64,000 bases of DNA from Lujinxingia sediminis (lineage in GTDB: Bacteria > Myxococcota_A > Bradymonadia > Bradymonadales > Bradymonadaceae). How positions within the stretch are numbered: position 1 is the stretch's first letter; each line of letters opens with the position of its first letter. This document shows, in pieces, positions 45,897 through 54,844 of this stretch. The DNA is taken from the NCBI RefSeq assembly GCF_004005565.1, contig NZ_SADD01000003.1:1-64000 (forward strand), in the 5' to 3' direction. Position numbers and translations under genes: made by a program. The notes beneath the pieces were generated by a model. That model did no database searches. It had not been told where the DNA came from and saw only the letters and a program-made list of their open reading frames with translations.

Positions 45897-47051
45897 TCAC
45901 TCACACCGGAACGCACAGTAGAGCGCCTCTTCCCCCTCCTCGACCGGCACCCTGCACGACATGCCCACAAAATAGGCCAGCGGGTTCTCGGTGAGCACCG
46001 AGCAGGGCTTGCCCTCAATGGCCTCCACCGTGGTGCCGAACTCCACACTGGAGGGCAGCGGACCGGCGCGGCGCTCGGCGTTGCCCTCATGCAACCACCC
46101 CGATTCATTGTCGTAGTCAAAGGGACGCGGGCCAATATGCGTCAGCGTGTAGGGGCAGCTCAGCTCGCAGCTCTCTCCCTGCGACGCGGGCTCCTCCCCC
46201 TCACAGAGGTCGGGGTGCGCAAAACCGCCGGCGTCGCGCGCGCACGTCACCATGCGACTCTCTGTGCCTCCGACGTTCGTCTCCTCCACACACTCCACCC
46301 CGGCGCAGCGCCAGTCGGTGGTCTCCCAGGCGATCTCGTGCTCGGGGCTTGCGCAGTAGCCAAAGAGGCTGACCTCGGCCACCTGCACCTCGCCAACCAG
46401 GGGCGACTCCGAGCTGAAGGTCACGCCGTAGGCCACGAAGTTCCGGGCGTTACTCAGCTCCTCGGGGGTGAAGACCACCGGACTCTGCGCATCAAAGGCT
46501 TTGGAAGCGACATCATGCCAGTGGGTACTGTTGGCGCGGCGCCCCACCACCTGCACCGTGCCGCTGCCTCCCTCCGGGAAGTTCGTCGCGTCATACATAA
46601 AGAACCCATCCTCAGGCGCGTGCACCTCCAGGCGACGCAGCCGTGTCTCGCAGCGGAACTCCTTATAGAGGAGAGGATCGTCGTCGAGATCTTCATAAAT
46701 CGGCGTGATCGCCGACGCGTCCACTCCCTGAGCGATCTGCCCGTCAAAGGCCGCCTCCAGGCGCTCATCAAAACGCCCGTCCACAACCCCGACCTCCGGC
46801 CCCAGCGGGTAGAGCGTGCCATCGGGATCAGGCTCCGGATCGGGATCCGGGTCAGTGTCAGGATCGGGCTCTCCCACATCAAACTGAGGACCGCCCGTAT
46901 CCTCCTCACCGCTATCGGCAAGCCCCGGGCAATTCGCCTCCACCCTCGGATCGCATCCACTGGGCTCCCCGCGCCGCGGGCCATCATCACCGCATCCGCT
47001 CCACGCCAGACTCGCCAGCACCCCGATCAGTACGTTTGCTTTCTTCGTCAT
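45897..47051 (-). CDS. Lipoprotein with Asp/Pro linker and TSP1-like segment
   Basis: 384 residues; lipobox SLAWSGC (Cys20), then a (DP)n linker (DPDTDPDPDPEPDPD, residues 62-76), a discoidin-like beta domain (ETRLRRLEVHAPEDGFFMYD, with Cys pair), and a thrombospondin type 1-like stretch (WETTDWRCAGVECVEETNVG, with further Cys). Likely surface-exposed adhesin-type protein. Ends just before the operator array of the adjacent HipB/HipA locus. Confidence 0.72.
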   Translation of the reverse strand: MTKKANVLIGVLASLAWSGCGDDGPRRGEPSGCDPRVEANCPGLADSGEEDTGGPQFDVGEPDPDTDPDPDPEPDPDGTLYPLGPEVGVVDGRFDERLEAAFDGQIAQGVDASAITPIYEDLDDDPLLYKEFRCETRLRRLEVHAPEDGFFMYDATNFPEGGSGTVQVVGRRANSTHWHDVASKAFDAQSPVVFTPEELSNARNFVAYGVTFSSESPLVGEVQVAEVSLFGYCASPEHEIAWETTDWRCAGVECVEETNVGGTESRMVTCARDAGGFAHPDLCEGEEPASQGESCELSCPYTLTHIGPRPFDYDNESGWLHEGNAERRAGPLPSSVEFGTTVEAIEGKPCSVLTENPLAYFVGMSCRVPVEEGEEALYCAFRCE

Positions 47052-47426
47052 TGTTTATGCCTCTACATCGTCCAGCGCTTCAGAATGCGCCTGAATCTGG
47101 CTCCGCATGCACATCCGCTGCGCCTGCGTCCGAGCCTCCATGAGTTCTCCTGCTCAGGCCCGAATCCTCACCGGGCTCGCTGCATTTGTACAGGGACATC
47201 CTCACCACGTTTTTGAGGCTCCCCGCAACACGTCGACATCGCACGCAAGCGGAGACACAACGTCTCAAACATGAAGCATGCGCACATCCGACTACATTTT
47301 GGTTCAAAATGTGCTAAGGTACCGACAACTCGTCATTTATTCTGGCGTCAGCAGGCCCTCCGACCGTGGTGGAAGGAGAGAGCTGACGCGCGTTGTCGTG
47401 AGACAAAACAACCGAGGCACAGACGT
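47052..47426. promoter_or_regulatory. Divergent upstream region with an inverted repeat
   Basis: 375 bp between two divergent lipoprotein genes. ACATTTT-GGTTC-AAAATGT (47294-47312, 7+5+7) is a perfect inverted repeat and TAAGGT follows four bases later. It may control the collagen-like lipoprotein at 47427. No open frame of merit. Confidence 0.5.
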
Positions 47427-49172
47427 ATGAAGTTTGGTACCAAGCAGGGAATTCGTCTGCTGATCTGCGCGATGTTCGCAGCCGGCGCGGTCGCATGTGG
47501 TGGGGAAGTTGAGCAGGGAGCCACCGGCCCCGAAGGCCCCGCAGGTGAGCAAGGCCCCCAGGGTGAGCCGGGCGAAGACGGCGCCCCGGGCGCCGATGGT
47601 GAGGACGGCGAAGACGGCCAGGACGGCGAAGATGGTGTCGATGGCCTCAACTCCCTCATCGCTACCGAGGCCATTGAGCCCGGCGCTGTCTGCGCTAACG
47701 GCGGCGTGGCCATCTCCACCGGCGTCGACGCCAACGCCAACGGCACCCTCGACGAAGACGAGATCGCCTCGACCGAAAACGTCTGCAACGGCGTCGACGG
47801 CTCGCTCCTCTGCGACGAAGCCCTGGCCATCAGCGGCATCACCGGTCTGGACCAGCGCCTCTTTGCCGGCTATGCGAGCGACCCGATCACCGTGGAAACC
47901 AACGGCGACGGCGCCCTCAACCTGAGCTTCATCGGCCAGGGGGCAGAGTTCGATGCCTCCGCCGGCGACGGCACCTTCACCATCACCCCCGACGACATCA
48001 TTGAGGAGGGTGAGAGCCTTCAGTTCGCGCTTATCGCCAATGGCGAGTGCGGCACCGCGGTGACCAACTTCATCATCGACGCGGTCGAAGCGCCGGTGGC
48101 CAACATCCGCCTGGTGCACCTCTTTGAAGGTGCCGGAGAAGTCGACGTGGCGCTCACCGGCACCACCGACGCGCTGGCCACCATCGACTTCGCCTCGGCC
48201 GAAGGCCCCCTCGAAGTCGACCCGGGCAACTACAGCTTCGACCTTATCGCCGAAGATACCGTCGCCGGCACCACCGATCCGGCTGACTTCGCGCTGGGTG
48301 GGTCCTACACCGTGGTCGCCTACAGCAACGCCGGCGCGCTGGACTTCATGCTCCTCGAAGACGACGTCGTCAGCCCGCTTGCGGACGACACCTTCCGCCT
48401 GCGTGCCATCCACGCCGCCGACGGCGTGGGTAACGTCGCCATCAACGCCGGCGCCGACGAGGCCTCCGCCGCCGAGATCGTCGCCGACCTGGCCTTCGGC
48501 GCGGCCACCGACGCCACCGACGTCGCCACCGGCGTGGGCTTTGTCCAGATCGATTCGGCCGGCACCCTCTTCGACTACGTCGGCTTCTCGGCGACGACCT
48601 TTGCTGACGGTGCCATCGCCAACGCCTTCGCCTTCATGATGGGCGGGGAGCCCCACATCTTCGTCCAGCAGCTGAGCGAAGCCGGCAATGATGCCATCCT
48701 TATCCCCGGGCTGGAGACCCTGCCGGTCTCCATCGGCGCCGATGTGCTCAACGCCACGGTGCGCACCGGCGGTAGCGCCGAATGGTATGTCACCGACGAA
48801 ACCGTCAGCGCCGGTGACTTCTCGGCGACCAGCGGCGATATCGGCCACAGTCAGACCTCCTGGATTGAGGTGACCTTCGAAGCCACCGAGCCCGGCGTCT
48901 TCGCCTTCGACTGGAGCGTCAGCTCGGAGCCCGAAGGGTACAGCTTCTACGACGGCCTGGTCTTCTGCGACACCGAGGGCGAGAGCTGCAGCCACTCCAG
49001 CGGCTTCATTGAGCGAATCAGCGATGAGATAGATTGGACCAACGTCACCTACGAGATCGAAACGGCGGGCTCCTACACCTTCACCTGGCTCTACCGCAAA
49101 GATATCTCCGGCAGTGACGGCCAGGACCGCGGGTGGATCGACAACCTGACCTTCACCCCGGGCCTTCCCTGA
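47427..49172 (+). CDS. Collagen-like lipoprotein (paralogue 1)
   Basis: 581 residues. Lipobox AGAVAC (Cys24), then collagen Gly-x-y repeats about 31-76 (GPEGPAGEQGPQGEPGEDG), a GxD-rich calcium-type segment (GVDANANGTLDEDEIAST), and two DUF4397-like repeats (ANIRLVHLFEGAGEVDVALT). The C-terminal module has a jelly-roll pattern (AFDWSVSSEPEGYSFYDGL, GWIDNLTF) like bacterial carbohydrate-binding domains. A surface stalk carrying a ligand-binding head is the likely architecture. Confidence 0.83.
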   Translation: MKFGTKQGIRLLICAMFAAGAVACGGEVEQGATGPEGPAGEQGPQGEPGEDGAPGADGEDGEDGQDGEDGVDGLNSLIATEAIEPGAVCANGGVAISTGVDANANGTLDEDEIASTENVCNGVDGSLLCDEALAISGITGLDQRLFAGYASDPITVETNGDGALNLSFIGQGAEFDASAGDGTFTITPDDIIEEGESLQFALIANGECGTAVTNFIIDAVEAPVANIRLVHLFEGAGEVDVALTGTTDALATIDFASAEGPLEVDPGNYSFDLIAEDTVAGTTDPADFALGGSYTVVAYSNAGALDFMLLEDDVVSPLADDTFRLRAIHAADGVGNVAINAGADEASAAEIVADLAFGAATDATDVATGVGFVQIDSAGTLFDYVGFSATTFADGAIANAFAFMMGGEPHIFVQQLSEAGNDAILIPGLETLPVSIGADVLNATVRTGGSAEWYVTDETVSAGDFSATSGDIGHSQTSWIEVTFEATEPGVFAFDWSVSSEPEGYSFYDGLVFCDTEGESCSHSSGFIERISDEIDWTNVTYEIETAGSYTFTWLYRKDISGSDGQDRGWIDNLTFTPGLP

Positions 49173-49290
49173 TCGCTCCTGAGCATAGCCTCATGCGATC
49201 GAAGCAGCCGCGGCGCCTTCCCCTCGTAACGCGGGGGGCTGCCCGGCCTCAAAGGGACGATGAAGACCTCATTTCTGGAGTACCTACGCT

Positions 49291-51021
49291 ATGAACACAT
49301 CTCCATCCTATAAACTCCGCCTGCTCCTCTGCGCGGCCCTCACCACCGGCGCACTCGCCTGTGGCGGCGCCGAAGCCGAGCAAGGCGCCCAGGGGCCCCG
49401 GGGCCCGGTGGGTGAACAGGGCGAACCCGGCGAAAACGGGCAGCCCGGAGCTGAGGGCGAAGACAGCGTCGTCAACGGTGAAGACGGCACCGACGGCGAA
49501 GCGGGTCTCAACTCGCTCGTCATCACCGAGAGCGTTGAGCCCGGCGCGCTCTGCGCCAACGGCGGCGTGACCGTCGCGGTGGGCATCGACGACAACGGCG
49601 ACGACATCCTCGACGAAGCCGAAATCGACGCCTCCGAGACCATCTGCAACCAGAACGACGCCGTGCAGGACATCTGCGACGAAGCCTTCGCCATCACCGG
49701 CGTCTCCGGCACCGAACAGGCCCTCTACGAAGGTCAAGAAAGCAGCCCGATCACCGTCGAGACCAACGACGACGCCAACGTCTCCCTGGCCTTTGTTGGC
49801 GGCGGCGCGCTTGAACCTGCGCTCACCTCCAACACCACCTTCACGCTCACCCCGCAGGAGCTCGGCGAGGGTCAGCACATCACCGTGGTGGCCGCCGGCC
49901 AGTGCGGCACCGACGTGATCACGCTCCCGCTCTCCGAGGTCGAGCCCTTCGAGAGCCTCTTGAGCGTGGTGCACATCTTCTCCGGCGCGGGACCTGTCAA
50001 TGTGGCTCCCTCCGGCACCCTCGATATCCTCACGACCCTGGGCTTTGGCGAGGCCACCGGCCCGTTGACCCTCACCCCCGGTGAGTTCACCTTTGATCTG
50101 CTCGTCGACGAGACGGTGGTCGGCACCACCGAATCCTACACCCTGGAGCCGGGCACGGCCTACTCCCTGATCGCCCATAACAACGGCGGATCGCTGGCCG
50201 TCACGCTCATCGAAGATGATCTGAGCGCGCCGAGCGGCGAAGACACCTTCCGCGCCCGCATCGTGCATATGGCCGAGATCGCTGGCACCGTCGACGTCAA
50301 CGCCGGTCCCGATCTTGGCACCCTGGCTCCCATCGCCGACAACCTGGCTTTCGGGACCGTAGGCGACTTCGCCGATTACTCGCTGGCTGATGTGGGCGTC
50401 ATCCAGCTCGACTCCGGTGGAACCCTTCTCGACTATGAAAATGGCATGGCCACGGCATTCTTCGCTGGCGATGTGGCCAATATCTTCGCCTTCGAGACCG
50501 CCGCTGGAAACGTGCGCCTTCTGGTGCACTACATTGAATTCGGTTTTGCCAGCGTCTTCACCGCCAACGGCCTGCCCGTGCCTCTCTTCGATTTTGAAGA
50601 TGGCACCATCCCCGCCGAGTTTACCACCTCCGGTGCCGCCGACTGGTTCGCCACCGACACCACCTCCAGCGAAGGCACCTTCTCGCTGGCCAGCGGGGCT
50701 ATCGGCGGCAACGAGCGAAGTGACATCTCATTGACCTTCAACTTCCCCGGTTCTGGCGTCCTCAGCTTCGACTGGAAAGTCAGCAGCGAAAACAACTGGG
50801 ACCGATTGCTTCTATGCGACGAAATCAGTGTCTGCACCCGCACCACTAACAACGCTAACATCAGCGGCAACGTCGACTGGACCCCGGCCAGCTATACCAT
50901 CGACGAGGCTGGAGAGCGCACCCTGCGCTGGTCCTACCTCAAGGACGGCAGCGGCGACGTCGGTGACGACATGGGCTGGATCGACAACATCACCTTCACC
51001 GCCGAGCCCAGCTTCCTCTAA
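49291..51021 (+). CDS. Collagen-like lipoprotein (paralogue 2)
   Basis: 576 residues, same layout as the gene before it: lipobox TGALAC (Cys24), collagen-like GPRGPVGEQGEPGENGQPG, two DUF4397-like units and the C-terminal head (LSFDWKVSSENNWDRLLLC, WSYLKDGSGDVGDDMGWIDN). Tandem duplication with strong divergence in the middle, less in the ends. Followed by a bidirectional terminator. Confidence 0.83.
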   Translation: MNTSPSYKLRLLLCAALTTGALACGGAEAEQGAQGPRGPVGEQGEPGENGQPGAEGEDSVVNGEDGTDGEAGLNSLVITESVEPGALCANGGVTVAVGIDDNGDDILDEAEIDASETICNQNDAVQDICDEAFAITGVSGTEQALYEGQESSPITVETNDDANVSLAFVGGGALEPALTSNTTFTLTPQELGEGQHITVVAAGQCGTDVITLPLSEVEPFESLLSVVHIFSGAGPVNVAPSGTLDILTTLGFGEATGPLTLTPGEFTFDLLVDETVVGTTESYTLEPGTAYSLIAHNNGGSLAVTLIEDDLSAPSGEDTFRARIVHMAEIAGTVDVNAGPDLGTLAPIADNLAFGTVGDFADYSLADVGVIQLDSGGTLLDYENGMATAFFAGDVANIFAFETAAGNVRLLVHYIEFGFASVFTANGLPVPLFDFEDGTIPAEFTTSGAADWFATDTTSSEGTFSLASGAIGGNERSDISLTFNFPGSGVLSFDWKVSSENNWDRLLLCDEISVCTRTTNNANISGNVDWTPASYTIDEAGERTLRWSYLKDGSGDVGDDMGWIDNITFTAEPSFL

Positions 51022-51080
51022 GTCGCTCTTCACCCCGATGCCTTCGCCGGCCGGCGAAGGCATCGGGCGTGATACGTCAC

Positions 51081-51123
51081 ACAAAAAAGCCCCGCGACCG
51101 ATAGCGTCGCGGGGCTTTTTTGT
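51081..51123. terminator. Bidirectional terminator after the collagen-like pair
   Basis: 18-bp perfect stem (51081-51098 with 51106-51123) around a 7-base loop CGATAGC, A6 in front and T6 at the end. Confidence 0.9.
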
Positions 51124-51156
51124 GTCTTTCTCGTCTTCGCGCCGAAGCGCGGCGAC

Positions 51157-51417
51157 TTATTTGGTCGCCGCCCACTTGCGAATCTCGGTGCGGAAATGCT
51201 CATCGGCCGCATCGGTCCAGCTAAAATTCTCGCGGATGTACTTCACCGTGTCTTTCTCAATGTCGGTGTAGCTGTCGCCATCCTTAACCGCTTCGAGAAG
51301 TCGGTCGGCATCGCTCCTGGAGAGGCGCCCGTCGCCCTGGCCTTTGGTCAACTTCTCGGCCAGCTCCAGCAACTCACGATCGTACTTCTTGCCATCAATT
51401 TCTTTGTAATACGACAT
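51157..51417 (-). CDS. Small conserved protein, 86 residues
   Basis: Start at 51417 with GAGGAGA 6 bases upstream. MSYYKEIDGKKYDRELLELA, then DGRLSRSDADRLLEAVKDG. The segment resembles a small proteobacterial family that I know only as a conserved hypothetical; the DGRLS/D-rich region looks like a degenerate EF-hand. Soluble and acidic-basic mixed. Role unknown. Confidence 0.65.
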   Translation of the reverse strand: MSYYKEIDGKKYDRELLELAEKLTKGQGDGRLSRSDADRLLEAVKDGDSYTDIEKDTVKYIRENFSWTDAADEHFRTEIRKWAATK

Positions 51418-51510
51418 CGGGTTCTCCTCAGCATGGGGTGGGCAGGGGGTAAAACGTTGCCCGTAGTTGTAGTGCGCCGAGGGGGTGGAGACAAGGGGGT
51501 GCATGATATC

Positions 51511-52356
51511 TCAGTCGCAGGGCGCGTCACTTAAGCCGGAGAGCTCCACGGTCGGCGGACGTTCCTCCAGCTGATCGATCAACGCCTCCACCTCACAACG
51601 GCGGAGATTGGGCGCGCCTTCAATTTGGATGCCCTGATGCACCCGACGAAGGTTTGGCCATTCTCCCAGACTTGCGACTTTGGGGTTGTGGACAATCGCC
51701 AGGGATCGGACTTCCTCGACCGACTCCATAATATCGATCGACTCCAGATTCTTATTGTACCGAATGACCACAAACCCCGCCTCCCGGACCTTATGCAGAC
51801 CTTCCAGGTGGGTGATGCCGTTCATGCCATCGAGAAAGAAACCAAGATTATCATCCCCGAGATCGTCGGCCGGTCCCAGATACTCCAGATGATCAAACGC
51901 TTGAATCGAGTCGATCCCGTCCATAGAACTAAGCTTCAGGTGATTCACCTCTCGCAGTGAACCGAACGCATCAATCGCATTCAAGCTGAAGTTATTCTCG
52001 ATAATTATGGAGTTTGAATATTCAAGATTATCGAACCCCTGCAACGTATGAACACTGCGAAGACCGGAGATATTCAAGTTTCCTTCCACACGTTTGAGCC
52101 AGGAGAACCCCGTCAACTCCGCTACTTCACGAAGATCGTAAAAGTAAAGTCTATACACCTGCTCACAGGCATCCTCACAATAGGCCTCCAGGTCATCGGC
52201 TGTTTCAATCTTGATCCAGCTATCTTCACTGAGGTTACATTCCTGCGACGTCTCTAAGCCACACGCTTGTGGCACCCCCTGAAGATCTGGCTCTCCGCAA
52301 CCCGATCCCACATTCATTAGCGCTGTTATCAGTATCAACTGACGCTTCCAGCCCAT
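51511..52356 (-). CDS. Lipoprotein with leucine-rich (receptor L-domain-like) repeats
   Basis: 281 residues from ATG 52356 with GGAGG nearby. Lipobox MNVGSGC (Cys20). The body consists of about seven units of 22-25 residues of the form xLxxxxLxIxxNxxLxxI (RVEGNLNISGLRSVHTLQGF, IDAFGSLREVNHLKLSS), the receptor L-domain pattern. The DNA (about 51,680-52,460) is visibly more AT-rich than its neighbours, suggesting transfer. The 3' end lies inside a 27-bp sequence repeated at 54818. Confidence 0.7.
   Translation of the reverse strand: MGWKRQLILITALMNVGSGCGEPDLQGVPQACGLETSQECNLSEDSWIKIETADDLEAYCEDACEQVYRLYFYDLREVAELTGFSWLKRVEGNLNISGLRSVHTLQGFDNLEYSNSIIIENNFSLNAIDAFGSLREVNHLKLSSMDGIDSIQAFDHLEYLGPADDLGDDNLGFFLDGMNGITHLEGLHKVREAGFVVIRYNKNLESIDIMESVEEVRSLAIVHNPKVASLGEWPNLRRVHQGIQIEGAPNLRRCEVEALIDQLEERPPTVELSGLSDAPCD
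51512..51538. repeat. Direct repeat, left copy
   Basis: 27 bp, 23 of 27 identical to 54818-54844. It covers the last codons and stop of the LRR-like gene. Confidence 0.75.
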
Positions 52357-52391
52357 CTTCGCCTCCGCACCTATATTGTCATTATGGTGAA

Positions 52392-52437
52392 CATCAGGAG
52401 CAACGGGAAACTCGTAAACTTCCCGTTGCTCCTGATG
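52392..52437. terminator. Long perfect hairpin between the LRR-like and MACPF-like genes
   Basis: 18-bp perfect stem (52392-52409 with 52420-52437), 10-nt loop. For the minus-strand MACPF-like gene it lies 27 bp beyond the stop. No clear U tract, so it may act as a processing or attenuation site instead. Confidence 0.6.
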
Positions 52438-52463
52438 TCATTAATCAACCTACGTCAACGGAG

Positions 52464-54671
52464 TTAGCTCTGATCGTAGTACACGCAGCGCGCCACGGCC
52501 CTTACCGGCTTGTTCGGCGCGGCACTGGCGATGAGCTGCCAGTGCGTCCGAGTTGGCACCACGCGAACGTACTCGCGGCCCCCGTCAAATTTCCCGGAGA
52601 TTTCGGCGAGGAAGCAGAAGGCTTGCGAGACGGGTGCCAAATTCGCCACGCGCTGATCGGGCTCGCCCTCGGAGGTGGTGATGACCTCGGCCGTCACATC
52701 AGCCCCCTGCGGACTGCTCCAGAATGCCATCTGAGTGTTCGCCGCATCCCACAGACCAAATCCCATAAAACTGGCGAAGAAGGGTCCCTGCTCCGACTTT
52801 ATGCGGTAGTCAACAGTAGACGTACCAGAAGGATGCTCAACCACCGCACGTTCCCCAAACCCTTTCAAACTCCCTCCAATACCTGCCACGGAGAAAGCTT
52901 TGGATCGGTACCCAAGCTGATCGATCTCCTCTTCCTCATCAATAGTGAACGTCTGGACGGGTTCGCTGATCCAGTCACCGCTGCCGGTGGTGTCCGTAAA
53001 GATTGAGCGGGGTACGCAGTTGTACTCACTGAAAACGCGCTCGGTGACCTCGGTGCGGCCGGAGTCCGAGCGGCCGTGCCAGTACATCTCGTTGGTGGTG
53101 CTGTCGAACTCGGTGCCGAGTGTGACCCGTTCTCCCAGACCGGCGAACTGTCCGCCCATGCCCGAGAGCGTGCAGATCCAGCCATCTACTTTTGCAATCT
53201 TGCCGTCCTCATTATTACCGAAATACGCCGTGAAAGGATCGTAGGGTCGACCGGGCGCAAACACCTCCGCGGTGGGAAGCTGGTTGGCAAGCGCTACAAA
53301 TTGATCGACCGCGCAGCCCGGTTCGACATCACACTTCCCGCATACGGCGTCGTTGATCTCCGTCGGCGAGGAGAGGTTGTCGACCGCATCCTGCACGGAG
53401 TCGAAACAGGTTGCTCGCTGGATCTCGAAGTTGGCCTGACAATCCTCAAACTTGCCGCGGAAGTTCTCATAGGCATCGATCGCGTCGGCCTGCGGCGCGG
53501 GCCAGAGCACCCGGCTGGGATTGTCGAGCTTCCAGACCACGCTCTCGTAGGTCCCGGTCAGATCGCCGGTCGGGTCGAGGGCGGGCTGGGCCAGGGTTTC
53601 AAAATCCTGGATGCACTCCAGGCCTGTGATTCCGAAATCGAAGCCACACCAGTTGTAAAGCACCTGATCATAAGGGGCGGTGGTGTAGTTGAGCACACGA
53701 CCGTAGGCTGCGGCCTCCCATGCATCGTTCGCAAGAGCGACCGCCACGTCATCGGCGATCTCGTCAAGGTAGGTCATCCAAGCCGAGGGTAGCTCCGCGA
53801 ACCACTCGCCGGGCGGCGGAATATCCGGGCCGTTTACAAATCCGTAGGTCCGCGTGCTCCAGACAAGCTGATTAAATCTAGAGTTATTGAGCCGCTCGAG
53901 CGTAGCGTTCAACGAGAGATCGAGGGTCGCAGATTCGTTGAGCGGGATATCGCCACCAATCTTACCACCAATCTCCTCGCGCTCTTCGGTGGAAAGTTTG
54001 GTGAGATCGGCCACGAAGACCACCATGCCGCCGAGTTGCTCACGATCCACATAGTGCGTGCCGCAGTTGTCGACAGCTGCAGCCAGATCTTCAGGGTGGT
54101 TGGGATCTTTCGGGTCACAGAGCGACCCATCCTCAAAGAGAGGATCGCCATTCGCATCTGCGCGAGCAGGTTGCGGAATTGCCACGCGATCGACGGTGCG
54201 AATCAACCCGATGATCACCGCCGCGCTGAAGTCTTTACGCGTGCCTTGCATCTCATCGAGCTTGCCTTCGAGATCCGCCACCGAGCTTCCGGCGATTTTG
54301 AGCTCACCGTTAAAGAGCAGGTTCAGGCGCTCTTTCACCTCCGTGGAGGTCGACACAATCGTGCCCACACTTTCAGTGCCACCGGCGGCCTGGACCATCC
54401 GCTTGACTTCAGGAATGCACTGGTAATGCCCCTGGGCTTCATAACCGTTGCCCGAAGGCGTCACCCCCTGGCCGACCAGCGTATAAGGCGGCGAAGCAAA
54501 GAGGGGGGAATGGGTCCGCGCCAGGGCCGCGCCGGGCTCGGTGTCAGGTGCTTCACTGCACCCGATCATGGTCGCTCCCAGCATCACAGAGAGAGAGAGA
54601 GAGAGAGAGAGCTCTTGAGCGAGCGCGTCTCGGGGTGCTGATACGACTTCAAAACATCCTCCTACTAACAA
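52464..54671 (-). CDS. Lipoprotein with MACPF-like domain; signal peptide contains (AG)12
   Basis: The open frame is 735 residues and starts at a TTG (54671) without a good signal peptide. A hydrophobic, repeat-encoded LSLSLSLS stretch leads to lipobox ATMIGC. NCGTHYVDREQLGGMVVFV resembles the MACPF signature (Y/x-G-T-H-Y), and the following pattern (PPPGEWFAELPSAWMTYLDE) is also compatible. If correct, it is a pore-forming or attachment-type protein like those used by predatory bacteria. The better start, TTG with a GGAGG 5 bases before it, lies one frame away at the current repeat number. Confidence 0.55.
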   Translation of the reverse strand: MLVGGCFEVVSAPRDALAQELSLSLSLSVMLGATMIGCSEAPDTEPGAALARTHSPLFASPPYTLVGQGVTPSGNGYEAQGHYQCIPEVKRMVQAAGGTESVGTIVSTSTEVKERLNLLFNGELKIAGSSVADLEGKLDEMQGTRKDFSAAVIIGLIRTVDRVAIPQPARADANGDPLFEDGSLCDPKDPNHPEDLAAAVDNCGTHYVDREQLGGMVVFVADLTKLSTEEREEIGGKIGGDIPLNESATLDLSLNATLERLNNSRFNQLVWSTRTYGFVNGPDIPPPGEWFAELPSAWMTYLDEIADDVAVALANDAWEAAAYGRVLNYTTAPYDQVLYNWCGFDFGITGLECIQDFETLAQPALDPTGDLTGTYESVVWKLDNPSRVLWPAPQADAIDAYENFRGKFEDCQANFEIQRATCFDSVQDAVDNLSSPTEINDAVCGKCDVEPGCAVDQFVALANQLPTAEVFAPGRPYDPFTAYFGNNEDGKIAKVDGWICTLSGMGGQFAGLGERVTLGTEFDSTTNEMYWHGRSDSGRTEVTERVFSEYNCVPRSIFTDTTGSGDWISEPVQTFTIDEEEEIDQLGYRSKAFSVAGIGGSLKGFGERAVVEHPSGTSTVDYRIKSEQGPFFASFMGFGLWDAANTQMAFWSSPQGADVTAEVITTSEGEPDQRVANLAPVSQAFCFLAEISGKFDGGREYVRVVPTRTHWQLIASAAPNKPVRAVARCVYYDQS
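54588..54611. repeat. (AG)12 dinucleotide tract inside the MACPF-like gene
   Basis: 24 bases of uninterrupted AG on the plus strand (CT on the coding strand) within the signal-peptide region. Slipped-strand mispairing would change the frame by 2 bases per unit and so switch the gene. Confidence 0.95.
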
Positions 54672-54836
54672 AAAGTCAGCGTGATGGTGCTCGAACGAAC
54701 GTACTGCCCTTCTCTGCAGGCCTGTTGAGAGAGTGGGGAAAGACTAAGACATACCCCCTGAGATGTATAAACACTTTCGTGTAACGCTTCTTTGCGCACA
54801 GAGCCGACGTACCATCCCAGTCGCAGATGGCATCAC
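54672..54836. other. Upstream region of the MACPF-like gene
   Basis: 165 bp. It carries the second 27-bp direct repeat at its right end and is AT-rich in its first half. I see no clear promoter motif. Confidence 0.45.
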
Positions 54837-54844
54837 TTAAGCCG
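54818..54844. repeat. Direct repeat, right copy
   Basis: 23 of 27 bases identical to 51512-51538, same orientation. Read in the frame of the LRR-like gene it would encode GLSDAICDW, a relic of the same C-terminus (GLSDAPCD). Confidence 0.75.

Noticed and set aside
45735-47216. 493-codon frame on the plus strand
   Set aside because: Antisense to the lipoprotein gene at 45897-47051 and crosses the palindrome array; Pro/Arg/Leu-rich with no domain.
54656-54666. ATG next to the GGAGG of the MACPF-like gene as its start
   Set aside because: It is directly followed by TTT TGA, a stop after one codon; TTG or another start must be used.
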